Source: Okeanomitos corallinicola TIOX110
Lineage (GTDB): Bacteria; Cyanobacteriota; Cyanobacteriia; Cyanobacteriales; Nostocaceae
Length of the DNA: 64,000 nt
Assembly (NCBI RefSeq): GCF_038050375.1
Contig: NZ_CP150887.1
Span: forward strand, 1 to 64,000
Direction: 5' to 3'
The position numbers and the translations under genes were made by a program. This document shows positions 26,119 through 34,988 of this stretch, piece after piece; the first letter of the stretch is position 1; every line of letters starts with the position of its first letter. The notes beneath the pieces were generated by a model, which worked only from the letters and a program-made list of their open reading frames with translations, was not told the origin of the DNA and did not search any database.

Positions 26119-26910
26119 ATGAAACCCAGTAAAGATATGACTCATTATCAGACTGAAGAACTCGATTTAGATGATGATTTTTTGGATTCAGTAGCAGCTA
26201 GAGGGAAAGGTTTAAGTCGGATTCCTTACCCTACTTTATTAGATTTAGCCATTCGCGGTAAAGATGATAATTTCAAAGCTAGGGTTTGGGAAATAGTTGT
26301 TCAAACTGGACTAGACCCTGATGATCCAGCATTTTTAATGATGATTGCTACTGGTAGACTGCAAGTGCTTTTAGAAGACAGTCCTCAAGAAATGGAGGCC
26401 ATGTTTGACCAATGGCAAACCCAACTTTATGACCATCTTCAAAGCTATGAAAAAGCAGCAGTCAAAGGTCAACAGAAAGCGATCGCTCACGCAGTTACAG
26501 CATTAATCAAGCGTACAGAATTTGAGCGTGCTATTCATTCAGTCCCATCATTAATTGCAGCTGGTGTTTTGTTATTAATTGCATCTGGTGTGGGTGGACT
26601 TCTGGGTATAGGTGCAATGCTTTGGTATCAATCCAGCAATTTAGATCCAACAGGTCCACGTCAACTGACTCAACAAGAAGCTAATACTTTAGCATGGGCA
26701 ACTACTAATGAAGGTAAATTTGCTCGCAATTTTATGGAATGGAATCGAGATTTATTGAGCAGAGATAGTACCGGTCAACTTGCCTGTACTAGAGAAGTAA
26801 AACGTTTGGGAGTGACATTAGAAATAGGACAAAGTAACAGAAAAGCTGTATCAGGTTTTTGTACTCTTTGGGTACAACCTCCTAATCAACGCAAGTTTGT
26901 TTCTCAGTAA
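26119..26910 (+). CDS. Single-span membrane protein, plasmid-associated
   Basis: 263 residues; not recognised. N-terminal 150 residues are soluble and helical (DLDDDFLDSVAARGKGLSR), then one membrane segment (LIAAGVLLLIASGVGGLLG, about 154-180), then about 85 residues with two Cys (LACTREVK, SGFCTLW) probably outside the membrane. The layout recalls accessory proteins of conjugation or plasmid maintenance, but no function can be assigned. ATG at 26119; ATG 26137 is an alternative. Confidence 0.7.
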   Translation: MKPSKDMTHYQTEELDLDDDFLDSVAARGKGLSRIPYPTLLDLAIRGKDDNFKARVWEIVVQTGLDPDDPAFLMMIATGRLQVLLEDSPQEMEAMFDQWQTQLYDHLQSYEKAAVKGQQKAIAHAVTALIKRTEFERAIHSVPSLIAAGVLLLIASGVGGLLGIGAMLWYQSSNLDPTGPRQLTQQEANTLAWATTNEGKFARNFMEWNRDLLSRDSTGQLACTREVKRLGVTLEIGQSNRKAVSGFCTLWVQPPNQRKFVSQ

Positions 26911-26985
26911 GTATTCAGCCGTCAGCAATCTTGTTTTTCAACGTATTTGATATTAGTTGTTCAATTGTGAAATAGGAGTAAATCA

Positions 26986-27531
26986 ATGTTGAAGAGAAAA
27001 GTCAACTGTTTTTGGTTAATGATAACAGGAATAATTCTAGCAGCTTGTACTCCTGATACTGTAGATACAAATAGCAAAAGTGAAAGCAATATTGCCAAAG
27101 CACAAGCTCCTTCTATCCCCGAATATCCACCAATGTATAATGTTAAAGTAAATATTTGTGGTAATATCATTGCCCCAATTAAAGATGGTAAACGCTGTAT
27201 CAAGCACAATCTACGTTTGTGGGGACCAGTAGAAGAAGCGAAATTGGTTCAGACTGGTATTCCTCTGGCAGCAATGTCTGCTGTAGATCATAAATTAGCA
27301 ATTAGGTCTAGAGGTTGCTATCCTGAATATTCTCAACCTTCTGATCAGCAGTTTTATTGGGCGGATCTCCTGATTTATGTGAATAAAACAGGAAAAAAAC
27401 CAACAATTGAAGTAAACACAACTCAACTATCAAACCAAGAAATTTTCAGTTTAATAAATAGTCGGTTTTCTACTCCAACAATTGCCACGTTTGGTGGTGT
27501 CGGCTGTAAACCTCTACCTGTTAAAAAATAG
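26986..27531 (+). CDS. Hypothetical lipoprotein
   Basis: 181 residues. Signal peptide with lipobox IILAAC (Cys about residue 20), so probably lipid-anchored. Mature part has four further Cys (NICGN, RCIKH, RGCYPEY, GVGCKP), likely disulfide bonded. Lies 75 bp after the membrane protein gene on the same strand; the two may act together at the envelope. Confidence 0.75.
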   Translation: MLKRKVNCFWLMITGIILAACTPDTVDTNSKSESNIAKAQAPSIPEYPPMYNVKVNICGNIIAPIKDGKRCIKHNLRLWGPVEEAKLVQTGIPLAAMSAVDHKLAIRSRGCYPEYSQPSDQQFYWADLLIYVNKTGKKPTIEVNTTQLSNQEIFSLINSRFSTPTIATFGGVGCKPLPVKK

Positions 27532-27644
27532 TTACACCTGATTCCTTTTGTATCAATTGATAATTGTTTAACTCAAGGTTTTAAAACTCATCTTTCAAGG
27601 GGAAAAACCAAAAAAATCTGCTTTTTCAATCCTTTGACTTTAAG

Positions 27645-27756
27645 GTAGAGGTCACAATACTGCTCGGTTTACGAAACTAAATAAGGCTGAACCCCTTGAA
27701 ATATTGTTATTTGTGATGCCCAAAAATGCTTAACCGAGTAGTATTAGTAGAGGTCA
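27645..27756. mobile_element. 92-bp MITE of the IS4 element, with 10-bp target duplication
   Basis: Element 27655-27746 begins CAATACTGCTCGGTT and ends AACCGAGTAGTATTA, matching the ends of the IS4-family element at 29240-31389. It is flanked by a perfect 10-bp direct repeat GTAGAGGTCA (27645-27654 and 27747-27756), the same target-duplication length as the full IS. No ORF. A non-autonomous derivative mobilised by the IS4 transposase. Confidence 0.9.
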
Positions 27757-27905
27757 TTGTTAATTGTCCATTATTGAACTGTTCTCTGTTCCCTTTTTTT
27801 GTAGCAGGATATCCTGTATTTTGAATACTTGCCGACAAACATCAAAACTCAAAACTGCTTTCTTTTCCAGGCAATTTTGAGTTTTTATTTAGAGAATTGA
27901 AGAGA

Positions 27906-29030
27906 TTATGCAAATTTTGTTTGTACTTTCTTCTGAAGTAAGTTGATAATTGCAGCTTTTTCTAAAATTCCGACTAACAACCCATTATCACGAATTACAG
28001 TCAGTGCGGATAATTTTTTTGTTTCGAGCAACTGTACTACTTCTAGCAACGGTTGATCTGATCGTACAGTGGTAGACTGCTCAATTGGTTTCATCACTTT
28101 GATAACTTGAGTTTCTGCCCATAATGTATTTGGGATAGTTCGCAAGTCATCAACTGATATTGCTCCTAACAATTGTCCTTGTTCATCTGTCACCAAGAAA
28201 CGACGGTATTCTTGAGCATTTAAGAGTCGTTGATCTGCAAACTCTCTTAAATTCAAATTTGCTTTGACAATCGGGCTATCATTGGTTACAACATCCGCTG
28301 CTGTTAAACCTGTGAGTTTTTCTTGCACTCTAGCAAATTGGGCAGCGTTACCAGCATTTTGTAGCAAGAAGAAGCCAATTAACAAGTTCCAGAAGTTAGC
28401 AAAGCTACCCAACAATAGTAGAGGAATTAAACCAGAGGCGATCGCTAACCAACCAAAGATTTGTCCAATTCGGCTGGCAACAACCACTCCTTTATAGGAT
28501 TTACCAGTGATTTTCCAAACTATTGCTTTCAGGATATTTCCTCCGTCCAAAGGCAAGCCAGGAATGAGGTTAAACAGAGCTAATGTCAAATTAACAGAAG
28601 CCAGTAGACCAAGGATAGCAGCCAATGGTCCAGATGCAGCAGTCGCAACACCAACTGCGGTCGCTGTAGCAAATAGCATCAAACTAACTATGGGACCTGC
28701 AATAGCTACCCAAAAAGCTGCTGCTGGAGTTGGCGATTCTTTTTCTAAGCTTGCCAGTCCACCAAATATAAACAGCGTGATTGATTTAACATCAATTCCT
28801 TGGCGAATAGCGACAAAGCTGTGTCCTAATTCATGGGCGACAACTGAGCCAAATAACAACAGTGCCGTCATCAATCCTAGTACCAAAGGCAATCCCCCAC
28901 CTAATTGGGGAAATTGTGCCGTCAGTCCACTACTGTAGCTCCAAGTTACCAAACCTAGAACTAAAAACCAGGAAGGATGTATATAAAAAGGTATTCCAAA
29001 AAGGTTGCCAACCCGAATTGTGTTATTCAT
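27906..29030 (-). CDS. Site-2 protease family metalloprotease with CBS domains
   Basis: 374 residues from ATG 29030, chosen because AGGTGA lies 5 nt upstream; the frame extends to 29078. Intramembrane protease with several membrane segments, zinc motif VVAHELGHSF (about residue 66) and the second motif NLIPGLPLDGG (about 160). A C-terminal CBS-type pair (about 230-374; SPIVKANLNLREF and QPLLEVVQLLETKK) may sense nucleotides. Common on cyanobacterial chromosomes and plasmids; role here unknown. Confidence 0.9.
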   Translation of the reverse strand: MNNTIRVGNLFGIPFYIHPSWFLVLGLVTWSYSSGLTAQFPQLGGGLPLVLGLMTALLLFGSVVAHELGHSFVAIRQGIDVKSITLFIFGGLASLEKESPTPAAAFWVAIAGPIVSLMLFATATAVGVATAASGPLAAILGLLASVNLTLALFNLIPGLPLDGGNILKAIVWKITGKSYKGVVVASRIGQIFGWLAIASGLIPLLLLGSFANFWNLLIGFFLLQNAGNAAQFARVQEKLTGLTAADVVTNDSPIVKANLNLREFADQRLLNAQEYRRFLVTDEQGQLLGAISVDDLRTIPNTLWAETQVIKVMKPIEQSTTVRSDQPLLEVVQLLETKKLSALTVIRDNGLLVGILEKAAIINLLQKKVQTKFA

Positions 29031-29288
29031 GGCATTCACCTGTGACATGGGCATTGAGAAGTTTGTTCTTTCTCTCAATGCCCTTATCGTAACGAAATAT
29101 TAAGTAAATTTAATCTTTGTAACAGTAGTGGTGTCCGTCCATTAAGGTGTGGTTAGGCGAATTTAGCTTCTAAAATACAGTTTTTATGGATAAGGGTGGG
29201 TGGGTAAAAAGTTACTCCACTTAAATGTGGGGCTGCTGTCAATACTGCTCGGTTAAGGAAAAAGAGGGGGTAAGATCAAGGGAAATAT

Positions 29289-29311
29289 GTTCGCGTTTTA
29301 TTTACGAGAAC
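29289..29311. promoter_or_regulatory. Dyad near the left end of the IS4 element
   Basis: GTTCGCG (29289-29295), 9-bp spacer TTTTATTTA, CGAGAAC (29305-29311). Inverse orientation of the copies at 30874 and 31318. Same 7-9-7 geometry as the dyads in the ISKra4 element. Confidence 0.8.
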
Positions 29312-29426
29312 TAAGAGCCGAGAGAAAACAGAAAAGCCACACCGTGAACACAGAACAGTGTCCCTATGAATAAAATAATATTCAATTGCTCAAATATAAA
29401 GGTAAGAAAGCGAAAATATAATCAGA

Positions 29427-30815
29427 CTAACTAGCAATTTTTTTAATCATAAAAGAAGGTTGATTGATAGTGGTACTACCACGATGACATCGTTTTTTAC
29501 TGAGGAATTTGGAGCGCGTCTTTTTCAAAACTCTAGGATTACTTCTAAATTGAGGAGGAGGGATTTCTAAATCTAAAATTTCTGCAACTAACCAACTATA
29601 AAATAGATGTAAATCTTCAGCAGCAGCTTGTTGGAATTGAGGAACAGCACGTCGAATTAATCGTAAACTACCAGTAAAACTCAAACGTAATGGAGAAATA
29701 CCAGCTTCGGCAGCACTTTGGAACATCAAACAACGAATACAAAAATGTCCCAACAACCAACCATAAATTTCTTGAATGACTTCACGAGGATTCTTAGAAC
29801 GAACCAGAGTTTTGCGCCCCAATAGATGCACCTTTAATTCATCCAAAGTATTTTCAGCTTCCCATCTAGTATGATATTCTTGAGCCAAAACCAGTGCTGG
29901 GTAAGCCGAAATATCCATTAAATCAGTAATCAAACGGTATACTTTCTCAGAACCATTATCTTCAATCACATATTCAATGACACGAATAGGAATTCTGGTT
30001 GCACCTTTCTTTTTAGATTTACCATCAGGTGCAATCCAAGACAAATAAGAACCATCAGCCAAAGTCTTAACTACCTCAAATTTCACATTCGCTGGTACAC
30101 GACCAAGGATATGACACTTTTGTTTGATTGCGGCATGAACCATTTTAAAAGAATGCAATCCCCTATCCCACATTAACAACATTCCTTCCCCAACACTGCG
30201 AAGAATTTGAATCGCTCTTTTTCTTTCGCCAATTCGATAGGGACTCAATAGAGCATCAACAATTACATGAGTTCCTGCTTCTACTAAGAAAACCAATCTA
30301 GCTTTGGGAAAAGCTGGATATGTACCCGGTCTTGAACCAGGATAACCAAATACTTTAGCATTGGCTGGAGTATCAGGAACATCAAAAACTGTTCCGTCTA
30401 TAGCCATCAATCTTAAGTTTCCCAAAAAAGCACCTGGTGTTTGTATTGTAGCTAGGGGTTTTGCTACCATTTCAAACAAACGAGTCATCACAGCAGGACC
30501 GATTCTTTGACGTGCTTCGCTGATAGATGAAGAAGTTGGTGCAGTAAAACGTAGACGATGGGGTATTTGTAAACTACTCAAACCTTGAATCAAATTTTTG
30601 AAGACATCAACTATGGAGTCAGTTGACCAAAAACTCATGGCAATGACTAAAGCTACAACTACGTGAGTGGGTAGTATTCGTTCTCTTCGCTCTTGAGACG
30701 AAGTATTAATGATTGCTCTGTGTATAGTTTGAGCGGGAATGACTTGTTCTAACGCCACCAGCAATTGTGCTTTGGCCACTGATGCTGTAATGACTTCAAA
30801 GTTGATTAGTGACAT
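29427..30815 (-). CDS. IS4-family transposase
   Basis: 462 residues from ATG 30815. N-terminal IS4-type domain, then DDE residues: MAIDGTVFD (first Asp), LMWDRGLHSF (second Asp) and the family signature YHTRWEAENTLDELK, which fits Y-x2-R-x3-E-x6-K exactly. Frame intact, so probably active. Divergently arranged with the passenger gene. Confidence 0.95.
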   Translation of the reverse strand: MSLINFEVITASVAKAQLLVALEQVIPAQTIHRAIINTSSQERRERILPTHVVVALVIAMSFWSTDSIVDVFKNLIQGLSSLQIPHRLRFTAPTSSSISEARQRIGPAVMTRLFEMVAKPLATIQTPGAFLGNLRLMAIDGTVFDVPDTPANAKVFGYPGSRPGTYPAFPKARLVFLVEAGTHVIVDALLSPYRIGERKRAIQILRSVGEGMLLMWDRGLHSFKMVHAAIKQKCHILGRVPANVKFEVVKTLADGSYLSWIAPDGKSKKKGATRIPIRVIEYVIEDNGSEKVYRLITDLMDISAYPALVLAQEYHTRWEAENTLDELKVHLLGRKTLVRSKNPREVIQEIYGWLLGHFCIRCLMFQSAAEAGISPLRLSFTGSLRLIRRAVPQFQQAAAEDLHLFYSWLVAEILDLEIPPPQFRSNPRVLKKTRSKFLSKKRCHRGSTTINQPSFMIKKIAS

Positions 30816-30873
30816 TTGCACCCCTGTTCAGTTTCATTTTAGTTGTAAAATAGTATAGAATAAATGGGTTAAT

Positions 30874-30896
30874 GTTCTCGTACTTAATCCGCGAAC
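30874..30896. promoter_or_regulatory. Dyad in front of the IS4 passenger gene
   Basis: GTTCTCG (30874-30880), 9-bp spacer, CGCGAAC (30890-30896), 33 bp before the preferred passenger start and between the divergent genes. A protein bound here could control both passenger and transposase. Confidence 0.8.
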
Positions 30897-30928
30897 AAGT
30901 AATTTTTTCTCATTCCCCCCGTAAGTCA

Positions 30929-31309
30929 ATGCCTGCAAAAGACTCAGATATTATTTCTAGAGCCGAATTAATACAACAAGCTATTGCGACTTTACAACTA
31001 TCTATTCAACAAATTCAGGCTTCTGGGGAGGTAGCACCTCCTGGATGTTGTGTTTTGCGTTACCAAGCACGGGGTAAACAGGGTACTTATTGGTATTACA
31101 AGTTGCAGGCTAATAAACCTATCTTCCCTACTCAACAACCTGATAAACTCAGCAAATATAAGCATTTAGGCAAGGCTGGCAGCCCCAATCATATTCATGC
31201 TGTCCTCTCAGTTGCCAGACGAACCCAAATTGACCACTTGCAGTCTTGTATTGATTCTCTTAGGCAAAATTGGGTGGAATTATACGATAGCCTCAAAGAG
31301 AAAAAGTAA
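30929..31309 (+). CDS. IS passenger protein, putative DNA-binding
   Basis: 126 residues from ATG 30929, the start that aligns with its homologue in the ISKra4 element; an upstream ATG at 30872 would place the dyad inside the gene. Helical N-terminus, then VAPPGCCVLRYQARGKQ, TYWYYKLQA, KLSKYKHLGKAG and HIHAVLSVARR. The compact beta block followed by LGKAG resembles arm-type or AP2-like DNA-binding modules. The homologue at 59609-60019 shares PPG-x-x-V, RYQ, YWYYKLQA, KLSKYKHLGKAG and HI-AV-SV-RR. Function inferred. Confidence 0.75.
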   Translation: MPAKDSDIISRAELIQQAIATLQLSIQQIQASGEVAPPGCCVLRYQARGKQGTYWYYKLQANKPIFPTQQPDKLSKYKHLGKAGSPNHIHAVLSVARRTQIDHLQSCIDSLRQNWVELYDSLKEKK

Positions 31310-31317
31310 ATTTGTTA

Positions 31318-31340
31318 GTTCTCGTAAATAAAACGCGAAC
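31318..31340. promoter_or_regulatory. Dyad near the right end of the IS4 element
   Basis: GTTCTCG (31318-31324), spacer TAAATAAAA, CGCGAAC (31334-31340); exact inverse of the left-end copy including the spacer. Confidence 0.8.
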
Positions 31341-31490
31341 TCTTTTCTCCTGATCTTACCCCCTCGTTTTCCTTAACCGAGCAGTATTGGGGCTGCTGTT
31401 TTCAGTAGTAGATATAGCTGTAGCGATTCAGACCAGGACATTATTGATCCTTAAAACCTAATCGTAGCAGGGGTTTCACTCTCAAATAAA

Positions 31491-31519
31491 ATGCCCCGAT
31501 TTTAGATAATTCGGGGCAT
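31491..31519 (-). terminator. Terminator of the 31525-31950 gene
   Basis: Perfect 9-bp stem ATGCCCCGA (31491-31499) / TCGGGGCAT (31511-31519). Read on the minus strand it follows the stop at 31525 and is followed by TTTTATTTG. Confidence 0.85.
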
Positions 31520-31524
31520 GATAA

Positions 31525-31950
31525 TTAATCTTCGATTTCTAAATCTTCTTCATACTCATCTGATTCAAAATCCTCATCAGCTACATCATCAAAATTGCTG
31601 TTCAAGCTATTTAATCCTTCGATACGTTTAGAACGAGCAGCTTTATGAGCAGCACGTCTATCTCGAATTTCATCCAAATTATTCAATCCGTAAAGTTTGC
31701 GTGCATAATTGACCAATTCTTTTAATGGTGTATTCACATAATCTTTGCGGAATTGGTAATTATGTTTCTCCCAATCAAATTCTTGTCCATTAAATCGGGC
31801 TGCGGCTGCTAATTCTCTACCAGATTCTTCTCGTAATACTTCAATTACCATCAGGTGTACTTTTTCCTGATAGGTAGTTACTCGCTCTAAAGCTGGAATG
31901 TGCTTTTCAATTTTCCGTACTGTTTTGGATACTTTGCGAGCGTTTACCAT
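31525..31950 (-). CDS. Acidic-tailed hypothetical protein
   Basis: 141 residues. Basic, helical N-terminal 110 residues with FDWEKHNYQFRKDYVN, then an acidic tail (DEDFESDEYEEDLEIED). The charge split suggests a DNA- or nucleoprotein-associated factor. It shares a tail of this kind with the 32460-33098 and 39921-41006 proteins. ATG 31950 with AAGGAG 12 nt upstream. Confidence 0.65.
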   Translation of the reverse strand: MVNARKVSKTVRKIEKHIPALERVTTYQEKVHLMVIEVLREESGRELAAAARFNGQEFDWEKHNYQFRKDYVNTPLKELVNYARKLYGLNNLDEIRDRRAAHKAARSKRIEGLNSLNSNFDDVADEDFESDEYEEDLEIED

Positions 31951-32382
31951 GAGAAATACTCCTTGTTATTTTCTATTTTTCTCATAGAAACCGCATCGAA
32001 AGATGCCATTAAACTTCATGATTTACAATTGATAATTGACATTTATTTTCATAATTATCACCAGTTCTGATCATACAAACTATAGCAATTCTAAATGATA
32101 TATGAGAGTTCAATAAGCCTTTAAAATTTATAAAATAAGGATTTTTATCTACGAATTTTCTCATGTTTAGGGTATGACTACTATAGAATTTATAAAATGA
32201 TGTTTTAGAATTTTCAAATACAAACTGACATCTTGCACCAACAAAAATTGATGTAATTTCGTTACACCGTATAATTCCAAAAATCTTGATTTACCGTTTA
32301 AAACCAATAAAAATAACGTAGTCTTAGGGCGGATATTTTTAGCTCATCTGGGTTTGTACGGAAAGGTGCAAGATATGAGCAA
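31951..32382. other. Non-coding region
   Basis: About 430 bp, AT-rich, without supportable ORF. It probably holds the promoter of the 31525-31950 gene; no repeat of note. Confidence 0.4.
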
Positions 32383-32427
32383 ATAAAAAAATAACCTGTA
32401 TTGTTGTTGGCAATACATGGTTATTTT
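32383..32427 (-). terminator. Terminator of the 32460-33098 gene
   Basis: Long hairpin AATAACC-TGTATTG / CAATACA-TGGTTATT with loop TTGTTGG. On the minus strand it is followed by a T-rich tract (TTTTTTTATTT). Confidence 0.85.
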
Positions 32428-32459
32428 AGATGATTATTCTGTCAATCTCTGAGCATCAA

Positions 32460-33098
32460 TTATTCGTCTTCATCATCCTCATCTAAGTCGTCATCTTCAT
32501 CCAAGTCCTCATCAAGTTCTTCTTCGTCATCCTCATCTAAATCGTCATCTTCGTCTAAGTCCTCATCAAGTTCATCATCTAAATCATCCAATTCTTCCTC
32601 TTCTTGTTCTTGGAAGGAATTGCGACGTTCCAAAGATGCACGGTTGAATTCGACTAAATCAGCTATTGCTTGTTCTGGGTCGGTGCTAATTGTGTCGTAT
32701 AGCATACTCATGAAAATAGCAACTACTTCTGGTGGATATTTCATTGCATCCGGGTGTCCAAACAATTTAGGAAATAATTTGCTATTCCATTTCTGCCAAT
32801 CAAACTTTTTATTACCGCCTTTCTTTTTTACTTGAGCAGCAATATCAAGTCCGAGTTTTTCACGGGCTGCATGACCGATTTTAGTAGAAATTCTGGAGTC
32901 TCGTAGCTGTAATTTAATCCCGTATTCTTTGAAGATTACATTCCGCAATTCCTTCAATAAGGCTAATGCTTCTTGTTGTGGTGAAGCGGTTACTGCTTTA
33001 GATTTAGTGGCGGAAGCTGCATTATTTGTTTTTGCTGATGCTTTACCGTTAGTTGTATTGCGAGTGTTGCCGTTAGTACGAGTTTTGGCTGTTGCCAT
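32460..33098 (-). CDS. Hypothetical protein with long Asp/Glu repeat tail
   Basis: 212 residues. Asn/Thr/Lys-rich N-terminus (1-40), a central domain (about 45-150; KEYGIKLQLRDSRISTKIG, FDWQKWNSKLFPKLFG) and a tail of DEDLDEDDDLDEDDEEELDE type (about 165-212) encoded by tandem GATGAGGA-like repeats. The FDW-K-N motif recalls FDWEKHN in the 31525-31950 protein, so the two may be related. Confidence 0.65.
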   Translation of the reverse strand: MATAKTRTNGNTRNTTNGKASAKTNNAASATKSKAVTASPQQEALALLKELRNVIFKEYGIKLQLRDSRISTKIGHAAREKLGLDIAAQVKKKGGNKKFDWQKWNSKLFPKLFGHPDAMKYPPEVVAIFMSMLYDTISTDPEQAIADLVEFNRASLERRNSFQEQEEEELDDLDDELDEDLDEDDDLDEDDEEELDEDLDEDDDLDEDDEDE

Positions 33099-33362
33099 TT
33101 TACTTTCTTCCTTTCATGAAGTGAATTTTTCACCTCTTTGCCGCAATCGCGGCTTTCATCTCCATTTACTTCCAATTTCATAATTGAGATTCCAAATCTA
33201 TCTTTGTTATGACAACTATTTGCACTTGCAAATGTCCAAATAAACAAGTAGATTATTCTGGTGATATAGCAATCAGATTTGAGTTATTATAGCTGGGGAA
33301 GCGTAGCCATATTGAATGATAAAACAGGCAACAAAAGGCATTCACATTTTATTTAGAATTAC

Positions 33363-33478
33363 TATAGCAATTCCCATTTAAGTGAGGTATGAGCAAAAAG
33401 AATTAACCGCAGATGGAAAAGGATGAGCGCAGATAAACACAGATAAATTTGTACCCCGTTAGACTAGGAAATGCTATA
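33363..33478 (+). repeat. MITE-like element, copy A
   Basis: 116 bp from TATAGCAATTCCCATT to AGGAAATGCTATA. Ends are imperfect inverted repeats. The interior has GCAGATGG and CGCAGATAAACACAGATAA words. Two more copies at 39691-39792 (inverse) and 51597-51702. Confidence 0.75.
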
Positions 33479-33617
33479 TATGCTTATTCATATTCAATAA
33501 AGCAGTAAAAAAGTACAAAGTTAAACAGTAGCAACAAGAGCGAATACTGACGAATATATTTGCGTAATCTCCTCTTTGCTTCACTATAAAATCGAGCATT
33601 TAGAGGAAAATTGTAAG

Positions 33618-34988
33618 ATGAGTGCCATGCTAACCGAATTTACCCTCGCCAACTTTAAAAGTTACAGTACAAGCGGAACTGTGAGCAGTTCGGCAGGCTC
33701 AATGTCCCAGCTGTCGAAAAGCCGATTGCCTCTAGGATCTTTGACTGTCCTCATAGGAGCTAATGCCGCAGGTAAAAGTAACGCCCTGGAAGGTTTGCGC
33801 TTTCTGTCATGGCTGGCACAAGGGCAAAAACTCTCTAGCATTCAATATGCGGTGAATAGTGCAGAACGTGTTGTACGCGGTCGAGTTAATGATTTGTGTC
33901 ATCGGGGAGAATCAAGTTTTACTATCGGTTGCCGTTTAGACTCAACAGAGTGGAACGAACTCAATATAACCCTCAATGTGCGTGACGGAGAACTGCATAT
34001 CAGTAGCGAACGAATTGCTGACTCGACAAATCTAGTCCCGCTATATGAGCTAAATCAGCCTTCTGAAGGGATAAATACTGATGTTAGTGTCGCGTATAAC
34101 AATTTTACCAAAGGAAAGAACAAGCCACGAATAACGTGCAGTGATCAAATGGCTATCTTTGTGCAATTAGACAGCCCTGCCCGTTTTGATGCCAAATATG
34201 ACTATTCGCAAAAAATAATCCCGGAAATAGTCCGCCAATATCAACGAGTCTTACAGAATATCCTGTTTCTAGATCCCGTTCCCGCCAAAATGCGCGAGTA
34301 CAGCTTCAAATCTGATAAGCGATTACAAGAAGATGGTACTAATCTGTCCAGCGTTCTCTATCGCTTGTGGGAGAACCAACCTGAAAATCAACAGGCCATT
34401 CTCAACTTTATCCAGAGTTTACCAGAACAGGCTATAGATGGGCTAGATTTCCTTATTGGTCCACGGGATGAAGTCATGGTGCAATTAGCTGAAACTTTTG
34501 GTAACACCCGTCGCTATTGTGAAGCCGCATTGTTATCAGATGGCACATTGCGGGTGTTAGCGATCGCAGCAGCTATGCTATCAGCAACTGAAGGAAGTTT
34601 GGTAGTTATCGAAGAAATTGACAACGGTGTTCATCCCAACCGCGCCAAGCATCTACTGTCTAGCATCCGAGATATTGCCGAGCGGCGTAAATTACGAGTG
34701 CTGCTTTCCACACACAACCCAGCCCTAATGGATGCTTTACCCGATGCTGCCCTGGGTGATGTAGTCTTTTGTTACCGAGATCCAGAGGAAGGGAATCAAG
34801 GAAATAGTCGCCTGATCAGGCTTGGGGATATGTATGATTTCCCCAGTCTCATATCGCAAGGACCATTGGGACAACTGGTAACTGCTGGGGTAGTGGATAG
34901 GTTCGTTAAGTCACCCCACACACCTGAAGATAGAAAACAGCAGGCTCTGGCCTGGCTGTCTCGTTTACAGGAGTACAGCAATGAGTAG
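33618..34988 (+). CDS. OLD/AAA_21-type ATPase of a two-gene putative defence pair
   Basis: 456 residues from ATG 33618 (GAGGAAA upstream). ABC/SMC-like ATPase: FTLANFKSY start, Walker A LIGANAAGKSNALEG (about residue 50), signature-like ALLSDGTLRVLAIAAAML (about 305), Walker B SLVVIEEIDNGVHPN (about 330), H-loop VLLSTHNPALMDAL (about 365). It overlaps the next gene by 8 nt. Similar ATPases act as sensors in defence systems such as PARIS (AriA), Gabija and RloAB. It has one HIP1 site. Confidence 0.85.
   Translation: MSAMLTEFTLANFKSYSTSGTVSSSAGSMSQLSKSRLPLGSLTVLIGANAAGKSNALEGLRFLSWLAQGQKLSSIQYAVNSAERVVRGRVNDLCHRGESSFTIGCRLDSTEWNELNITLNVRDGELHISSERIADSTNLVPLYELNQPSEGINTDVSVAYNNFTKGKNKPRITCSDQMAIFVQLDSPARFDAKYDYSQKIIPEIVRQYQRVLQNILFLDPVPAKMREYSFKSDKRLQEDGTNLSSVLYRLWENQPENQQAILNFIQSLPEQAIDGLDFLIGPRDEVMVQLAETFGNTRRYCEAALLSDGTLRVLAIAAAMLSATEGSLVVIEEIDNGVHPNRAKHLLSSIRDIAERRKLRVLLSTHNPALMDALPDAALGDVVFCYRDPEEGNQGNSRLIRLGDMYDFPSLISQGPLGQLVTAGVVDRFVKSPHTPEDRKQQALAWLSRLQEYSNE

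Larger units (their letters stand above)
29240..31389. mobile_element. Complete IS4-family element with passenger gene
   Basis: 2150 bp. Terminal inverted repeats begin CAATACTGCTCGGTTAAGGA on both ends and continue with A-GAGGGGGTAAGATCA. Flanked by a perfect 10-bp target duplication GGGCTGCTGT (29230-29239 and 31390-31399). Contains a minus-strand IS4 transposase and a divergent passenger gene. Inside the ends lie 26-bp inverted repeats (29289-29314 and 31315-31340) that include the dyads listed below. A MITE with the same ends lies 1.5 kb away. Confidence 0.95.
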
